From contig OZ005695.1 in assembly GCA_963930775.1 (NCBI GenBank), positions 2,914,001 through 2,978,000 on the forward strand: 64,000 bases of DNA, read 5' to 3'. The notes beneath the pieces were generated by a model. The model was not told where the DNA came from. It made no database searches and saw nothing but the letters and a program-made list of their open reading frames with translations. A program made the position numbers and the translations under genes. Origin of the DNA: Cliona cf. orientalis. Lineage: Eukaryota; Porifera; Demospongiae; Clionaida; Clionaidae. This document shows, one piece after another, positions 22,231-35,602 of the stretch (positions are counted from its first letter, which is position 1; every line of letters begins with the position of its first letter).

Positions 22231-24773
22231 CTCAGAAGACTGCTACATAACAGAGTGGCTACATAATGTTTGATATTTCTGTACTCACACTATATATGGA
22301 ACATTAGAATTTGTTGACCCTGCATCATTTCCACATGCTATTAAATTTTGATACTCAAAAAGGAGGTTGCTGGAGCCAAGAGCGCATAATAAAGCAATCT
22401 TTATTATTATTATTATTATTATATTGTGAAACACACCACTTAAGGTGCAAACAGCAGAACATATTGAATATAGATTAATAGAGTTATTACACAGAACACA
22501 TATACAGTATCGCAAGGGGTAAAGTAATCGGTTGTGTCGTCGTCGTCGTCATTAGCACAAAAATCGCCATATCTCGAGATGTAGGCGTCTAAGCGACTCG
22601 CAATCTTTATTACCCCGCGCGCATGCGCAAGGGGTAAAGTAATCGGTTGTGTCGTCGTCGTCGTCGTTAGCACAAAAATCGCCATATCTCGAGATGTAGG
22701 CGTCTAAGCGACTTGTAAGCACAACGAATCAATCGAATTCGGCGAAAAAATGGCTTCAGTGTGCGTCAAATCGAGGGATACGGTCCACGAGCGTCACAAA
22801 TAGTGCATGTTTGTTGGCCACCGTAGCCACGCCTATCGACAGTGCCCATCAATGCATAATACTTGCCATTATGCTTTCTGCTCATGCGCACAACTAACAA
22901 GTGTATGACTGGTAAAGGTCGTCGATGTTCTAAATACATGTAATTCTCGTGAAGTGACTGAAATCTGAAGCCCCATGGAATCAATCAGTATGTAAGATAG
23001 CTATACTATTATTATAACAAAATATAGGTACAAGTTCATGTCTTCCTAGTCTGGGTGCAGAGAGGGCTGTTTCAAGTGTCACCAGAACAATTAAGCAGCA
23101 TTTCCATTATTACTCTCAAGTTCACAAAAGTATAGCCATGCACCGAAAATAAATCTATAGATTGCACAATGTGCGCGCGGGGTATGTGCTCTACAGAGCT
23201 CTAGTTATATATGCGCTCTTGCTGGATGGAGCCTTAGGGTATGTGGTAAAGGGTTGCACAACTCTAATGTTCAAAATTTCATTTCGGGACCAATTCTCAA
23301 ACACTAGTCTTAGAACAGTCCACCTTAAGAGATACTATTCTGCACTATCGATCTGCCATGGTATTCAGTTGTGGTATGTGTTGAGTGCAGGTGATGGAAG
23401 TGGTATCCATGATAATTCTGAGCATTGCCATGGCCTTGAGTGCAGGCAAACGTGACAAGTGAGCTGAGGCATATGGGCTGTGACTGGCTTAGACTATTAC
23501 TTCCGATCCCTCCCTCTCTCCTATAATACTATGTAGGTTGAATGTGCTATAGTTTTCAATTTTTGTTGCCTTGTTTAAGTTTTCTGTAGTTGGTATTGAA
23601 GAAACACATACATGCCATAAGGTTTCTAGGGACTGTTGCTTTTATCAACTCAAACCACTTATCTTGGACCATAAACCACTCAGTACAACCCACTCTAACC
23701 AAAGTACATGTATAGACAGCAAATCAGCTACAGAAGCCAATCTTATCATTGTGGCTTGCAGGGGAATTGCCTTGCATGGTCAAGAACTTCCTTTGTCCCA
23801 ACATAAGTACATAATTATATACACTTGTACATGTACCTACACACTCAACTCAGATACATGTAGATGCATGTGCTCAATGCCTATAGAAACCATTGCTGCT
23901 CAGATTTGTGTTACATAAGTATACTCACTGGATCTTGCTGGTTGATCCAAGCTGCCAGAAAGATTGTAAACCCATGACTGTCCAACTTGGCAGGATCCTC
24001 ATATCATGTCCTCAATTTGAACAAATCTGCAAAGATGGAGTATTCCAAAAAATTAATAAGCATTGTCATTCTCTGTGTTAGTCTTGCAAGCCAGACCCTC
24101 ACATTCAAGACTATCTCTGTGTAAAGAGTATAATTTTTTCTCAATTTCACCTCTCTCTCTCTTTCTCTTCTGCATACATTGAATTTTGTTATCTCTTATT
24201 CCCTCCCTAGCTCTACCTCTCTCTCTCTTATTTGTACGTTGAGTTCTGCAGTAGTTGTCTTGGCTCATTCTTGACTCATAATTTATCTGTAGTGCATATT
24301 GCATTTTAGATATAAATATCAACATGACTTTCTATGCATTCCATAATAGGTAAGGACTTGTTTTTACAACAGCTAAACAAACTCAACTCAAACCACAATC
24401 TTGGACCACATAAATAGCTACACAAGCCAATTGATTATCCTTATCATTGTGGCTTGTAGGGAAATTGCAGACAAGATAGCCCTTGCATAAAAATTTAGTA
24501 GGCCTACCTTCTGCTAACAATCCCAAATCTAAGGGCAACCTTTCCATCTTGCCTGCTCAGGCAACCTAATCCCTGCAAATGGCAGAGCCACTTGGCTAGG
24601 TGCCTGGCCTTGAGAACTATAGGGGTGGTACATGTGTAAAAGCCCTATTGTCCTAACTTGTACACTTGTACATGTACATACACCCTCAACATGGATAGAT
24701 GTGTGGGCACATGAATGCACCTCTAGCTCTTCTCTAGTACAACTCACGTGTACAATTGTGTGGAATCTTCTTA
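22231..24773. repeat. Conserved array spacer, copy B, with an inserted element
   Basis: It is paralogous to the other spacers. Between gcaatctttatta (about 22400) and tgcgctcttgctggatgg (about 23212) it holds an insertion of about 0.8 kb that copy C (34215-34262) lacks. The rest matches the shared spacer; no gene is supported. Confidence 0.7.
22511..23184. mobile_element. Inserted repeat with 115-bp tandem duplication and CGT-rich core
   Basis: The block from cgcaaggggtaaagtaatcg to agcgactcgcaatc occurs at 22511 and again at 22626 (period about 115 bp). Each copy has a gtcgtcgtcgtcgtc run. An accccgcgcgca motif at 22612 is mirrored by tgcgcgcggggt near 23172. A diverged relative is at about 40800-41165 and a short piece lies near 57570. 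Non-coding. Confidence 0.65.
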
Positions 24774-27700
24774 TTAACAGTACTTCTTCCTTAGCTCTTC
24801 AGCTAGTGACTTGTATCTGGGGTAAGTATCTATAGCGTCAATGATGGCAGACCATGTGGGAGGTGGTTCAACTTGATTCAGCCATAGTTTCAGCATCTCC
24901 CTGAAACACTTCTCTGACTCGTCATGATCACTTCTTATATTTCTCAGCTCTCCTTCTTTGAGCTCAAGAATAAGACCAATATTCTCCCAGTCAGCTGACA
25001 CTTTGCTGAGGAGTTCTCTCAATAACACGCTAATTTTTGGTGGTGATGTCGTCTCTGGTTGCTTGGGTCTACCGTTAATCATTTTTGAGCGTTTTGGATT
25101 TGATGGTCCTGTATGTTTATAATGATTAACGTACGGGTTTCATTAGTCTAAAAATGAGATATTCCTGTATACACCCTTAAAAATGTACTCGATTGATCCC
25201 TCTTCTCTTTGGCCTACCCTATGATCACCCATACCCTCCGATAGCCAGAAATTATAAATTTTGGTTGCTAGGCGATGGCCAACAAAATAATTACAATTCA
25301 TGGCCAAAAATTGTGAGCTTGTATAGTACACACTCAGACCAATCAGCATATCTGCAAATCAACACTAGTATTCAGGGAGCAGGTATATATTCACAATGTT
25401 ATGTTGAGGGAGAAACTGTGGTTGTTAGTGAAAGGTGGAGATAAGGCTCCTGAGGATAGCTACACAGTCACTTACCTGGTTCTGAATCTGCACCTTTAGG
25501 ATCACTACATGTATGTCCTCGTTTCCTTCCAGTATCTTCAAGTTGTGGTTCTGTAGTGGTGATATCTGTACATCTTGGATGAATCATGCATGCGAGCTAG
25601 AGCATATCATGCACAAGAAGAAAAGAAAGCATTGAACATGCTATAATTATGCTCCATGTTTAAATACTTTCAGAGTGGCAGACTGTAGAAAGAGTTTAGC
25701 TACTTGGCTCAATCACACATGCAAAATTTCAAACTATTTTTCGAACTGAGCCTGGTCAAACAATGCATATCTGCTGTCACGGTTCAAACTGTTGCTAGGT
25801 ATGTATGTGCTTGAGCCTTTTATGGCTGACATTATTGTTGCTAGGTTGTACATGTGTTGTCACAAGCACATAGCCTACGGTACAGGTTGGTTGTATCACT
25901 TGGTATCAGATACACACAGCCTTGCGCCTTCAGCCCTCAGTAAGTAAACTCGTACCTTGTGATATAACCCACACATATTATTATTATGTACCTGAGTCAT
26001 AGGATCTGTAGATTGTGAAGGTGTTGTGGGGAGCTTTAGCACCGCTTAATTTTACGGAATGCTCCAGGGTGGTAGGTTGCTCTGTTTTACACCTGGCTAC
26101 GAGTTGACATGATGGAATGCGTTTTCCTCTTCTGAACTTGTCTACCTCCTTTTTCTTAATCTGTAATGCAAATCCATAATGAAAATTTAATGCACTCCCT
26201 ACACATAATATATTCTTTGCACATCTTCTATGGGGAGTTTATACCACCCCCCCCCCCCCCCATTATTGTGCATGTGCATTATCAGTGTGAGTATCTTGAT
26301 AAGAAAGCTAAACATACCACAGGAGGTCCCAGTGCTATGATTCTCCATGCCTCATCACTTGTTGTCGTTCCCGCTGGAGGAATGTCCAATGTGATCAAAT
26401 TCTGATTCCTTTCAAATTCAAGTAGCTGATCATGTCCCAGGGTGGCATTCATTTTTTCGTAATATTTGCTGATAATCTGTAGGTGTAATAAACGCCATAA
26501 TTTACATTTTATAGGGACTTTTTTGTATGTAGAACATTTTGCAATCAGGCTAAATACCAGTATACATACTTCGTTATGCACTTTGGTATTCCAAAATATG
26601 GTGAAGTGAACCTTGTGGCCTTTGTTCTCTCCACTGTAATAAATGTTAGCAGTGTAGTCTCTGTCCTCTGCACCTTTCTTGCCAACTCCATATCCAGAGA
26701 AACTGTCTAGTTCAATAAATCCGTAGGAGCTATGACGTGAAAAATTTCCCGGCACAGTTTCAAATTTAACACTATCTTCACCACGATCCATGGAACTGGC
26801 TTTAACGAAGCACAACTGCGATATACCTTCTGGTTTAGCGCAGTGTTGAATTTCAAAAGTCAGTGGCTGAGAGAATCGGCATTTAGGAACACATTCTATC
26901 CAATAAACCGCGCTAACGAGATGGGTATCCTGGGGTAATTGATAATCTCCCATAATGGTGGCTTTAATGTGGATGCTACACTGCTGTAGGTTGGCGGGTA
27001 GAGAATTCTCAGGGATGTAAAGATTCAGACCACATTCATCCCAGGAGAAGAGTTGTTCCGAGTTTGTCACTAGTACTGACGTCTCAGCTACAAGATGTTC
27101 TGTGCATGCACATAGGAACAAACAAAATACGGTATTACCCACAATGTCATGTACATGTATATGTACCTCTATAAACCTCAATGCATACTAGCATGATACA
27201 GCCAACGTACCACAGCTGTTATACCGTGTATTATTACACAGTATTGGAATGTACATGAATGTGCATTATTATGTATACAGGATCGATGCATAGAAGACGA
27301 CCAACTTCACACAAACCCCTCCTTGTGGCATCTCTTGGACTAATTTGTGAAGTAAGAGACTAGTATGGGTGACCAGCTTCCTCATGCATGCACTGCTACG
27401 CCACATAGCCAAGCACACATGCATAAAATACGCTCTTTCGTGAAGTATAGATGTGACTCTACCACAACAACTCAGCTGTTTGCTGTGGATAGGCTAGCTG
27501 GGATAATGCACTGTCAACCATGCCTTTGGCTTTGAATGCATATTCAGTGGAATGTATCCCTCAATGCCAAGCGCTCCCAAGTTCAGCGTGCAAAATTGCT
27601 TTGGCACTTGCCATACTGTAGTTAGCAAGGATCTGGCCTGGGTGCTATCCTGGGAGTGGGCACTCTCACAAACTGCACTTGGGTGCTTGCCGGGGATATA

Positions 27701-27782
27701 TACTACGGTATGTGCGTGTTGGACGATTCACTGTTCACTCTAAGATGGCATTGATGAATTACACTGAGAGCAAGAACAGAAA

Positions 27783-27900
27783 CAAGTATAAGAACAATTG
27801 AAGGGTGAAGTAGGGATGGCAGGGTCAAAAAGTACACAAATAAGATTTGTATATTATGTAGGGATTTCACCCTACTTCATCCTTCAATTGTTCTTATATT
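27783..27900. mobile_element. Short ACAAGTATAAAAAC-family MITE beside the exon 1 donor of copy 3
   Basis: It starts caagtataagaacaattgaa and ends with the inverted ttcaattgttcttatatt, with the agtagggatggcagggtcaa core. It sits about 35 bp downstream of the exon 1 splice donor of copy 3. Confidence 0.75.
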
Positions 27901-29359
27901 AATTTTGTTATAGTTAAAGTGTATGGAACATACCCTGATCACTGGTCTGTTGTGCAATAGACATTGATGATGACATTTGCTTGAATGCAGTATGTTTGGC
28001 AGGATAAGGGCTTTTGGGTGGGAGTGGGGATGGTTGAGCTGGACTGGGAGGGAGGCCAAACTCACTACCAGCAGGACTGAGGACACCCAAGGATGGAGCA
28101 GGGCTGAGAGCAGATCCTGGACTGGGGACACTAGGAGCAGGGCTGGGTCCACTACCCCAGCTAGAAGCATATCCACTATCCACAGAGCTAGGGCCAGGAG
28201 TAGGGGCATAATAGGGACTTGGAGGCTGAAGAGTTTTACCAGCAGATTTTGTCATTTGAGTGGTTGATATTTGTACGGCTGACGGTTTACTTTCTTGACT
28301 CACTGCAATCCTCTTTCTTTCTTCACTTTGAAGGAGTTCAATGATTTCATTATGGCCACCAAACTGTGCAAACAATAAAGCATTCCATCTATTTCTATTT
28401 TGCAGTTGTGGATTGGCTCCATGTTCTAACAGAATCTTCGCTACTTCTGTGTGGCCGTTTTGACATGCTAGAATCAAAGGGGATAATCCATTGTTTGTTT
28501 GATGATTTATTTGAGCTCCGTAACTTATTAATTTTTTTACAATATCTACACTTCCACTTAGACTTGCACTCATTAGTGCCGACCATCCATTATTCTTCAA
28601 AGCATTCACATTAGCTCCACTATTTAACAAAAGTTTGACTATTTCAGAGTGCCCCTTCTCACTTGAAATGGTTAAAGCTGATGATCCATCATGACTTTGC
28701 ATGTTAACATTAGCACCATGGTCGAGCAATAATTTGACTGTTTCAGGACATCTATTAAAACTTGATGCCATTAAAGCTGAACGTCCTTCATTATCTTGCA
28801 TGTTAACATTAGCTCCATGATCAAGCAATAATTTGGCTGATTCTGTATTACTTGAAATGTGCAAAGCTGAAACCCCTTCATTACTTTGCATGTTAACATT
28901 AGCTCCGTAGTCAAGCAATAATTTGGCTGTTTCTGTATGTCTGTTTTGACTTGAAATGTGCAAAGCTGAACCCCCTTCATTACTTTGCATGTTAACATTA
29001 GCTCCATAGTCAAGTAATAATTTGGCCGTTTGTGTATGTCCATTTTGACTTGATTTGTACAAAGCTGAAATCCCTTTATTATTTTGCATGTTAACATTAG
29101 CTCCATGGTCAAGTAATAATTTGGCTGTTTCTGTATGTCCGCTTTGACTTGAAATAGACAAAGCTGAACCCCCTTTATTACTTAGCATGTTGACTTTAGC
29201 TCCACGGCCAAGCAATAATTTGGCTGCTTCCACGTGGCCCTCTTGACTTGAATGCATTAAAGCCGAACATTCATCATTTTTTTGCATGTTAACATTTGCT
29301 CCATGGTCAAGCAATAATTTGGCTGTTTCTGTGTGTCCATTAAGACTTGAAAACATTAA

Positions 29360-30792
29360 GGTACCATTAAATTGCGTGGGCGTGAGGTGGGGGATATGAC
29401 ACCTAAACCACATCAAAGTCATTAGTGAGGTGCATGTTGTGTAACCACGCCCTTTTAATTGCACAGGTCTCAGGGGTGTGGCTGCTAGAGCCGGAAGTGT
29501 TCATTTAATATCCTCCATGGACCGGAAGCCGAGCCGGAAGGGAGGGGCCAGGCCACGCCCAAAACAGCCCCACCCCGTTCCCCAAGGACCACCATTCTCA
29601 ATCAAGTGCCTACTAACCACCGGATGTCCACCGGAAGCCCACAATCAATCCCAATTAAAACACACAGCTTCCTCAAGGCCAAAACACACACAAACACTTG
29701 GAGGCCGTTCTGCCACACCGCCCACGCAAGAGCTCACCTCATTTCCTGTGTGGGCGGAGTAACAACACGTCATCGCAACCACATCCGCTTCAAACCACCG
29801 TCAGCTTCCGTCCAGCCGTACAGGCCCCTCGATCGCACCGCCGTACAGTGCCTCATTAAAAGACATGGCCTCACCTTTGACCTCCTGCCACGCCCCCAAA
29901 GCCTCCTCGTGGGGTTCAAAGGTCACCACCGCTTCCGGGACACGCCCACCTATCGCCGAGGCCAAGTCCCAGGCGCCGATGTCCAAGCACTGGCCCGTGA
30001 AGCCACGCCCAATCGGAAGCAATAAAACCTGCATTAACGCACACGCACACACTCCACACAGTGCCAGGAACACGCCCACACGCTTAATTAGGCCTAATAA
30101 GCTTTTTTTTTTTTTTTTTTTTCAAGGAGACCACACAACAAGCAGAAAAAAAATTGTCCGGAAACCATGATATAGTTGAGCTGGATGCTTAGTAGAGCCA
30201 TACAATGCAAGCAGGCAGCCTATACTCCAATTTTGGCCAAATTGGGTAAAGGTCGACACGTCTATGTGCGCGCGTAGCCCCGCCCCTCACGTAGCGCGTG
30301 GGCGGAAACATTGCAAATGCATGGCTTCCTATACAAACATATGGGGAAACTTCAAAGGGCCATAACTTTAATTGTAAGGTGTGAATCAAAATTTCCCGCC
30401 ATCAAAATTCTAGTTTTGACCCATTCTGCGTGTCCATGTAAAAATTATCCCCCAAGTGCTCCCAAACCCCCCATGAATTAGATTATTTAATTATTTAATT
30501 ATTTAAATTTGCTTTTTTTTTCTACTTGTTGTGTAATAATTTTTTTAAGTCGTTGCGGTTAATAGTTAAGAAAGAATGCTTTGATCTTGCTTTGATGTGG
30601 GCAATTACCGGCCTTTTCTTCAGGGGCCACTTCCGGTCGCTAATTACACGCGCATAATCATCCCTGGCCGATTCTGGACACGCCCACCTTCGACCAAAAG
30701 CACTCGTATGGCCTCTTCGGCCACGCCCCTTCACGATTCGCTAATTGAATTAGCCATTCCTGACGCTCACGCCCACGCAATTAAATGGTACC
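29360..30792. mobile_element. TTAA-flanked transposon, copy 2 (1433 bp), inside an ankyrin exon
   Basis: It has the same ends as 18547-19564 but inverted orientation, and TTAA on both sides (29356-29359 and 30793-30796). In the paralogs the target reads GCTTTAATG with a single TTAA, so the duplication is proven by comparison. It is longer than copy 1 because another element interrupts its poly-A/T run (about 30124-30540). ORFs within are cacgccc-rich and not transposase-like, so it is non-autonomous. Confidence 0.9.
30124..30540. mobile_element. Element nested in the poly-T tract of the TTAA transposon
   Basis: The ends acacaacaagcagaaaaaaa and tttttttctacttgttgtgt are inverted repeats, and the block is absent from the sister transposon at 18547-19564. 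A short attattta repeat lies near its right end (about 30480-30510). No ORF of note. Confidence 0.65.
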
Positions 30793-31136
30793 TTAAAGCC
30801 GACCATCCTTCAGGGCTTTGTTGCATGTTAACATTAGCACCATAGTCCAATAATAGTCTAGCAATATTTATGTGGCCTGTCTCACAGGCTGCCATTAATG
30901 CAGAGAAATTGTGTAGTTCACTACTTAAATCAACTTGTGCTTGATACTGTAGTAGCAACTGGGCGACTTGAAAGTGCCCACGCCATGCTGCTCGATACAG
31001 AGCACACTGCAGATTTTCATCTTTCTGGTTGACATCTGCTCCTTGTTCCAGTAGCCTCTTCACTGTTTCAAAATCTCCTCGATCGCTTGCTGAGACCAAA
31101 GGAGATGATGAACGATACGTGAACGCCATATTATTA

Positions 31137-31299
31137 CGCTGTGTCTACAGTGCCGGTACCGGCACCGCAATTTAAGCGTTATAGTGCCGGTAAGTCCATA
31201 TAAAATACTGTACTCTTACGTAGCCCTAGTCCCCGCCCCCTCCTACATATGGCAATATAAATTTGTACATAAATTTGCCGGCACTCTAGACACTGCGAT
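31137..31299. mobile_element. MITE in the promoter gap of ANK copy 3
   Basis: It begins cgctgtgtctacagtgccgg 7 bp upstream of the ATG and ends with the inverted ccggcactctagacactgcg. An inner gccggtaccggc palindrome lies near 31152. Non-coding. Confidence 0.7.
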
Positions 31300-31420
31300 A
31301 TTTATTATGATAAAATTTAAAATAGCTATTTCAGAGATCAGCATGCTCATCACTGAGGTCAGTGCGCACACATGCACCACCAAGGTACGTCGTAGTAAGG
31401 CCGGATACGATCCGAACCTG

Positions 31421-31672
31421 CAGTTGCTTGTGGTGGCCACACTTCAATTGTGGTCGATCTGTTGTGGCAACCCGCTTCGCGTCAGCTGTTTACACGCACA
31501 CATTAATCCAGATTCAATCCGGACACGCAGTATTTCAATCGGATTGGAACGCGATTAACTCGCATACGCGCTAAGGAAACTGGATTACGCAACCCACCTC
31601 AGGATGTGGGCTCGAGCTGCTAGCCACCACAGATCGACCACAACTGAAGTATGGCCACCACAAGCAACTGCA
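31421..31672. repeat. Fold-back repeat with about 50-bp arms
   Basis: gcagttgcttgtggtggcca (31421) is matched by its reverse complement tggccaccacaagcaactgc ending at 31672. The arms extend inward through the gtggtcgatctg motif. A shorter agctgc/gcagct context and GC-rich palindromes lie between them. Confidence 0.75.
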
Positions 31673-31924
31673 CCCCTAGACAATGCACTTGTTAGTGGTA
31701 CGATGAATGATAAACCGGGATCTGGGGATAAAACAGGTGTGCATGTGTCAATGCCAGGACACGTCTTGTTATACATGTATGCACACACACACATAATTAA
31801 TTTTATTTCTGGAGAGCAAACGCCAACATGTATTCTTAGTACTACTTTGGGTTTTTTCTTCGTGTACATAATAATTATGCACATGTAGTGTAATGTACAT
31901 GATCATGCATGCACGTGCACACGG

Positions 31925-32160
31925 GCCACTAGCTACCCCACCAAGGAAGAAGCCTAGACTTAACCCCTCAAAGAAGAGCAAAGCCTAAAAGACACTCGAA
32001 AAGGCAATGGAGTCTTTCATGAAGTACCAGTATGATGCACACCAAGAATATAATAATTATACAACTAAGAAAAGAATTAGAAAAACGAAGAAGACGTGAA
32101 AATAGGGAGCATGACATGAGGATGATGCAGATGTTAGGCACTATAATATTATGTTCCAAG
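31925..32160 (+). pseudogene. Degenerate C-terminus of a MYB/SANT-like (Harbinger-type) protein
   Basis: One plus-strand frame reads PPRKKPRLNPSKKSKA, stop, then KTLEKAMESFMKYQYDAHQE. A shifted frame continues LEKRRRRENREHDMRMMQML. This basic linker, amphipathic helix and Arg-rich EREHxMRMMQ tail is typical of the DNA-binding accessory protein of Harbinger transposons and related trihelix-like proteins. A stop and a frameshift show it is dead. The family call is from memory of the pattern, not from a search. Confidence 0.45.
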
Positions 32161-32581
32161 GTGGCAGCTACAACAGCTATACATAACTCTGAGCAGTACG
32201 AGTTAGACTATTAAAATTATTACAACATATGTCATGATACACAACACTAGTTCTATACAGCATACTTTATTATTATTATTAGGTGTTCAGCTAGCTGTTG
32301 TTATAATTATACCTACTTCTACAATAAATTTGTTATCTTGAATAGAATTCCATAGAGAAGGGACTGCTATACCTGAACTACTCACTTGACTCTCAACTCC
32401 TAACCAACTGTCATTAAAATCTTCTCCATGGACTTCACATGTTGTGAAGGACACAACATGCAGTGACCCAAAAATGTTATGAAAACCCTTATTTTTATGT
32501 AGGCCTTCCAAAATCAAATTATTGCCATGATATTCACAAACTGAAAACAGTAACTGTTACTAAAAAATAGAAAATCTGATA

Positions 32582-34057
32582 CTATCTTCTCTTGCTCAGT
32601 AATTTCTCAATCTAAATTAATGATAACAGAGAAGGGTAAAATTATTATCTCGCAGTCTACAGATTCCTTACCTGTTGTCTGTACATTATTTTTCAAGTTG
32701 TCGATGTCTGGTTTCAGTTCCTCTGCCTCTTCTGCCTTCTCTCCATACATCTGAAGCATGGCCTCGTGCTTCCTCTCCACTTCCATTTGAATTCTCTGCC
32801 GTAGAAAGATAATACTGACATAAGGACATCATAGGAGGCCAAGAACCCCCACCCCCTGCATAGGTTTTCTTTATCTGAGAATGCACCTCAGAGTACCTAA
32901 TTTTCTTTATAGAGCAGTATGTTATGTGTCCATACCCTCTTATATAGAACACCACAAGTAGCACGGGAACTCTTTTAGCTTGTCTGCTATATTCCATTTC
33001 CTGGCCCTCCCCTTGGATACATTTACATGTGGATTATACATGTACCTGTAAGTTTGGTTCAGAGATGGGATTGTGTAGATTTCATTCTTGAGTGTGTCAT
33101 TCTGAGCTGATACATGTAGGTTAGCTAAGTCCTCCGCCATATGGCAGCCCGAGAACGCTCCAACGAATCAATCACATTCTGAAGCAACAAATATTCATTG
33201 TCACACACTCATAAAGGAAGATCAACATGTATCCTTACAGAAGCTTTGTCCATGACCTCACTGGCAGCATGGAGGGACTTCTCAAGAATATCACTCTACA
33301 AAAATTAAATATAAGTACATGTACATGTAAGTGCTGGTAGTGCTGAGATGTTCTCATGAAAGGTTAGGCGGGACATCAGCGTACATCTACACTCCTCAAT
33401 AGCCAAGAAGAAGCTATCCACTGCCTGACAATGCCACCCCAGGTAAGTATATGTACCTGACTTCCAGTGCTTGACTGTCAAGAGATTGTGCGATTCAGTG
33501 ACAGCCAGCTGTGCTCTTAGTCTCTCCTGTAGAAATGACCATACACTATATACTATGGTTGCAGCTACTATATATGTCATGTACAATGTACCTTCTCTTG
33601 TGATTCCAGACAAGCCTTTCTACTCTCGGCCTCCAATCTGACTCGCTCATACTCCAACTGACGTTCCAACATCTCCTACATGTGAACAGTGTGCTTGACA
33701 ACTTAGCTTACTGTGAGGCACAATGTGTGTGTATGCAGTTGTAGACTTAACGATTGTACACGTACCTTTTCTTTCCTTAGTTCATCCATGGATTGTTGAT
33801 ATGATGTTCGAAGTGCTTCTGTCTTTGCAGACTCTCTATCATTACAAAATGACAGTAAGGTACACAAGTTCACTCCAAACATGGAAATATCATAAGTTTA
33901 GCTTGCCTGTGTTGACTTTCTTCTAATGTCTGTAGTTTAGCTTTTTCCAGCTCCAATGTAGCCAGCAGCTGTGACTTCTCTTGCTTTGTGCTACTCAGCT
34001 GAGTCTCAAGAGCTCTCACTCTAGACTGCAGAGTCATCTCTTTCTCTACTGCTCTTC
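32582..34057 (-). pseudogene. TMF1: TMF1-like golgin C-terminal exons, fragment C (broken)
   Basis: Exons: 34057-33907 (intact; GC donor), 33835-33766 (intact, ESAKTEALRTSYQQS), 33675-33592, 33526-33457, a truncated exon 5 at about 33297-33255, 33178-33046, about 32786-32672, and 32611-32582. Exon 4 lost 8 bases, exon 5 stops after SDILEKSLHAASE, exon 6 gained 2 bases, and exon 7 lost its AG acceptor and has a one-base insertion near its end. The spacing between exons is shorter than in the other fragments. It cannot make a TMF1 product. Confidence 0.85.
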
Positions 34058-34821
34058 CTCAGAAGACTGCTACATAACAGAGTGGCTACATGTTTGATGT
34101 TTCTGTACTTGCACTATATTATAATAATTATTATAGAACATTAGAATTTGTCGACCCTGTATCATTTCCACATGCTATTAAATTTTGGTACTCCAAAAGG
34201 AGGTTGCTGGAGCCAAGAGTGCATAATAAAGAACGCGCAATCTTTATCATGCGCTCTTGCTGGATGGAGCCTTAGGGTATGTGGTAAAGGGTTGCACAAC
34301 TCTAATGCTCAAAATTTAATTTCGGGACCAATCCTCAAACACAAGTCTTAGAACAGTCCACCTTAAGAGATACTATTCTGCACTATTGATCTGCCATGGT
34401 ATTCAGTTGTGGTATGTGTTGAGTGCAGGTGATGGAAGTGGTATCCATGATAATTCTGAGCATGCCATGGCCTTGAGTGCAGGCAAACGTGACAAGTGAG
34501 CTGAGGCATATGGGCTGTGACTGGCTTAGACTATTACTTCCGATCCCTCCCTCTCTCCTATAATACTATATATGTAGGTTGAATTTGCTGTACTTTTTAA
34601 CTTTTTGCTGTCTTGTTTGAGTGGATTAATAATTATTTTTCTGTAGTTGATATTGCATTTTTAGGTCTAATAGAAATGGAGTATCGACATGATAGTTAGA
34701 GGTTGGTTTTACATATTCTACAAAGCGAGCAAGTAGAATTGCAAAATCGATATCTAATTATATTGGTAGCAGTCACTAACTGACCCTCTGACATACTAAG
34801 ACCCTCTATTATACCTCTAAC

Positions 34822-35011
34822 TACCGTAAATCGCGAATATTTCGATGTTAAAATATTTTCAGACAGCATGGCTTGTGCGAAAATTAAACGCACGAAATAC
34901 ATGCGCAATATTAACGATAATGCGGTACAGGGTCGTTTGTCCAAAAATTATTTAACGCGAAAAATAATCGCATGAAATATTTTAGACACGAAATATTCGT
35001 GATTTACGGTA
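34822..35011. mobile_element. MITE with TACCGTAAATCGCGAATATT ends
   Basis: 190 bp, starting taccgtaaatcgcgaatatt and ending aatattcgtgatttacggta. It is an AT-rich palindromic element with no ORF, and paralogous spacers lack it. Confidence 0.85.
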
Positions 35012-35602
35012 TCCCACAATTTGGTTGAAAATCATGTTGCCATGGAAACTGCTACCAAACTACATGCCATTAACAGGGACTGTTGCTTTTACAGCAGCCT
35101 GAAACCACTTATCTTGGACCATAAACCACCTAGTACAAACCACTCCAACCAAGTATGGACAGCAAATCAGCTACAGAAGCCAATCTTATCATTGTGGCTT
35201 GCAGGGAAATTGCCTGAGAAGACTGCCCTTGCATGTAGGCAATCCCAAACTTGAGAGGAAACCATCCCATTGCATGGTCAAGAACTTCTTTTGTCCCAAC
35301 ATGTACATTTGTATACTTGTACATGTACCTACACACTCAACTCAGATACATGTAGATGTGCTCAAAGCCTATAGAAACCATTGCTGTTCAGATTTGTGTT
35401 ACATAAGTATAAAGAAAAACCTCACCATGTATTTATGAATCTTGCTGGTTGATCCAGCCTATGACTGTCCAACGTGGCAGGATCCTCATATCACGTTCTC
35501 AAATAGACTTTGAACAAATCTGCAAAGATGGAATAGTTTCAAAACAAGTATTGTCATTCTCTGTGTTAGTCTTGTAAGCTAGACACTCACACTTGAGACT
35601 AT

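Larger units (their letters stand above)
24774..31129 (-). pseudogene. ANK-ZU5-Death gene, copy 3, split by a transposon
   Basis: Exon 1 runs 31129-30797, is interrupted by a 1433-bp TTAA element, then continues 29359-27934. Later exons: 27099-26570 (ZU5), 26476-26318, 26160-25992, 25565-25476 and 25108-24774 (Death). Without the element and one TTAA, the exons sum to 3042 nt and stay open, so nothing else in the gene is broken. Only about 14 ankyrin repeats remain: one has lost about five residues (the one reading SSNTESAKLL), and a deletion fuses the repeat starting SSALTISSEKGHSEI to a later one ending LLNSGANVNAL. DSGYAS is at 28163-28180. The basic exon has 12 extra bases. The Death exon stops after KKYC, one residue earlier than its relatives. 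Loss of function by the insertion is likely unless it is spliced or excised. Confidence 0.88.

Noticed and set aside
22530-22690. Poly-Asp/Thr ORF from a gtcgtcgtc run
   Set aside because: A triplet microsatellite inside a tandem non-coding repeat; no conserved flanks.
31604-31888. Plus-strand ORF of 94 codons near the fold-back repeat
   Set aside because: It begins inside the inverted-repeat arm, is overlapped by equally long ORFs on the other strand and has no recognisable domain.
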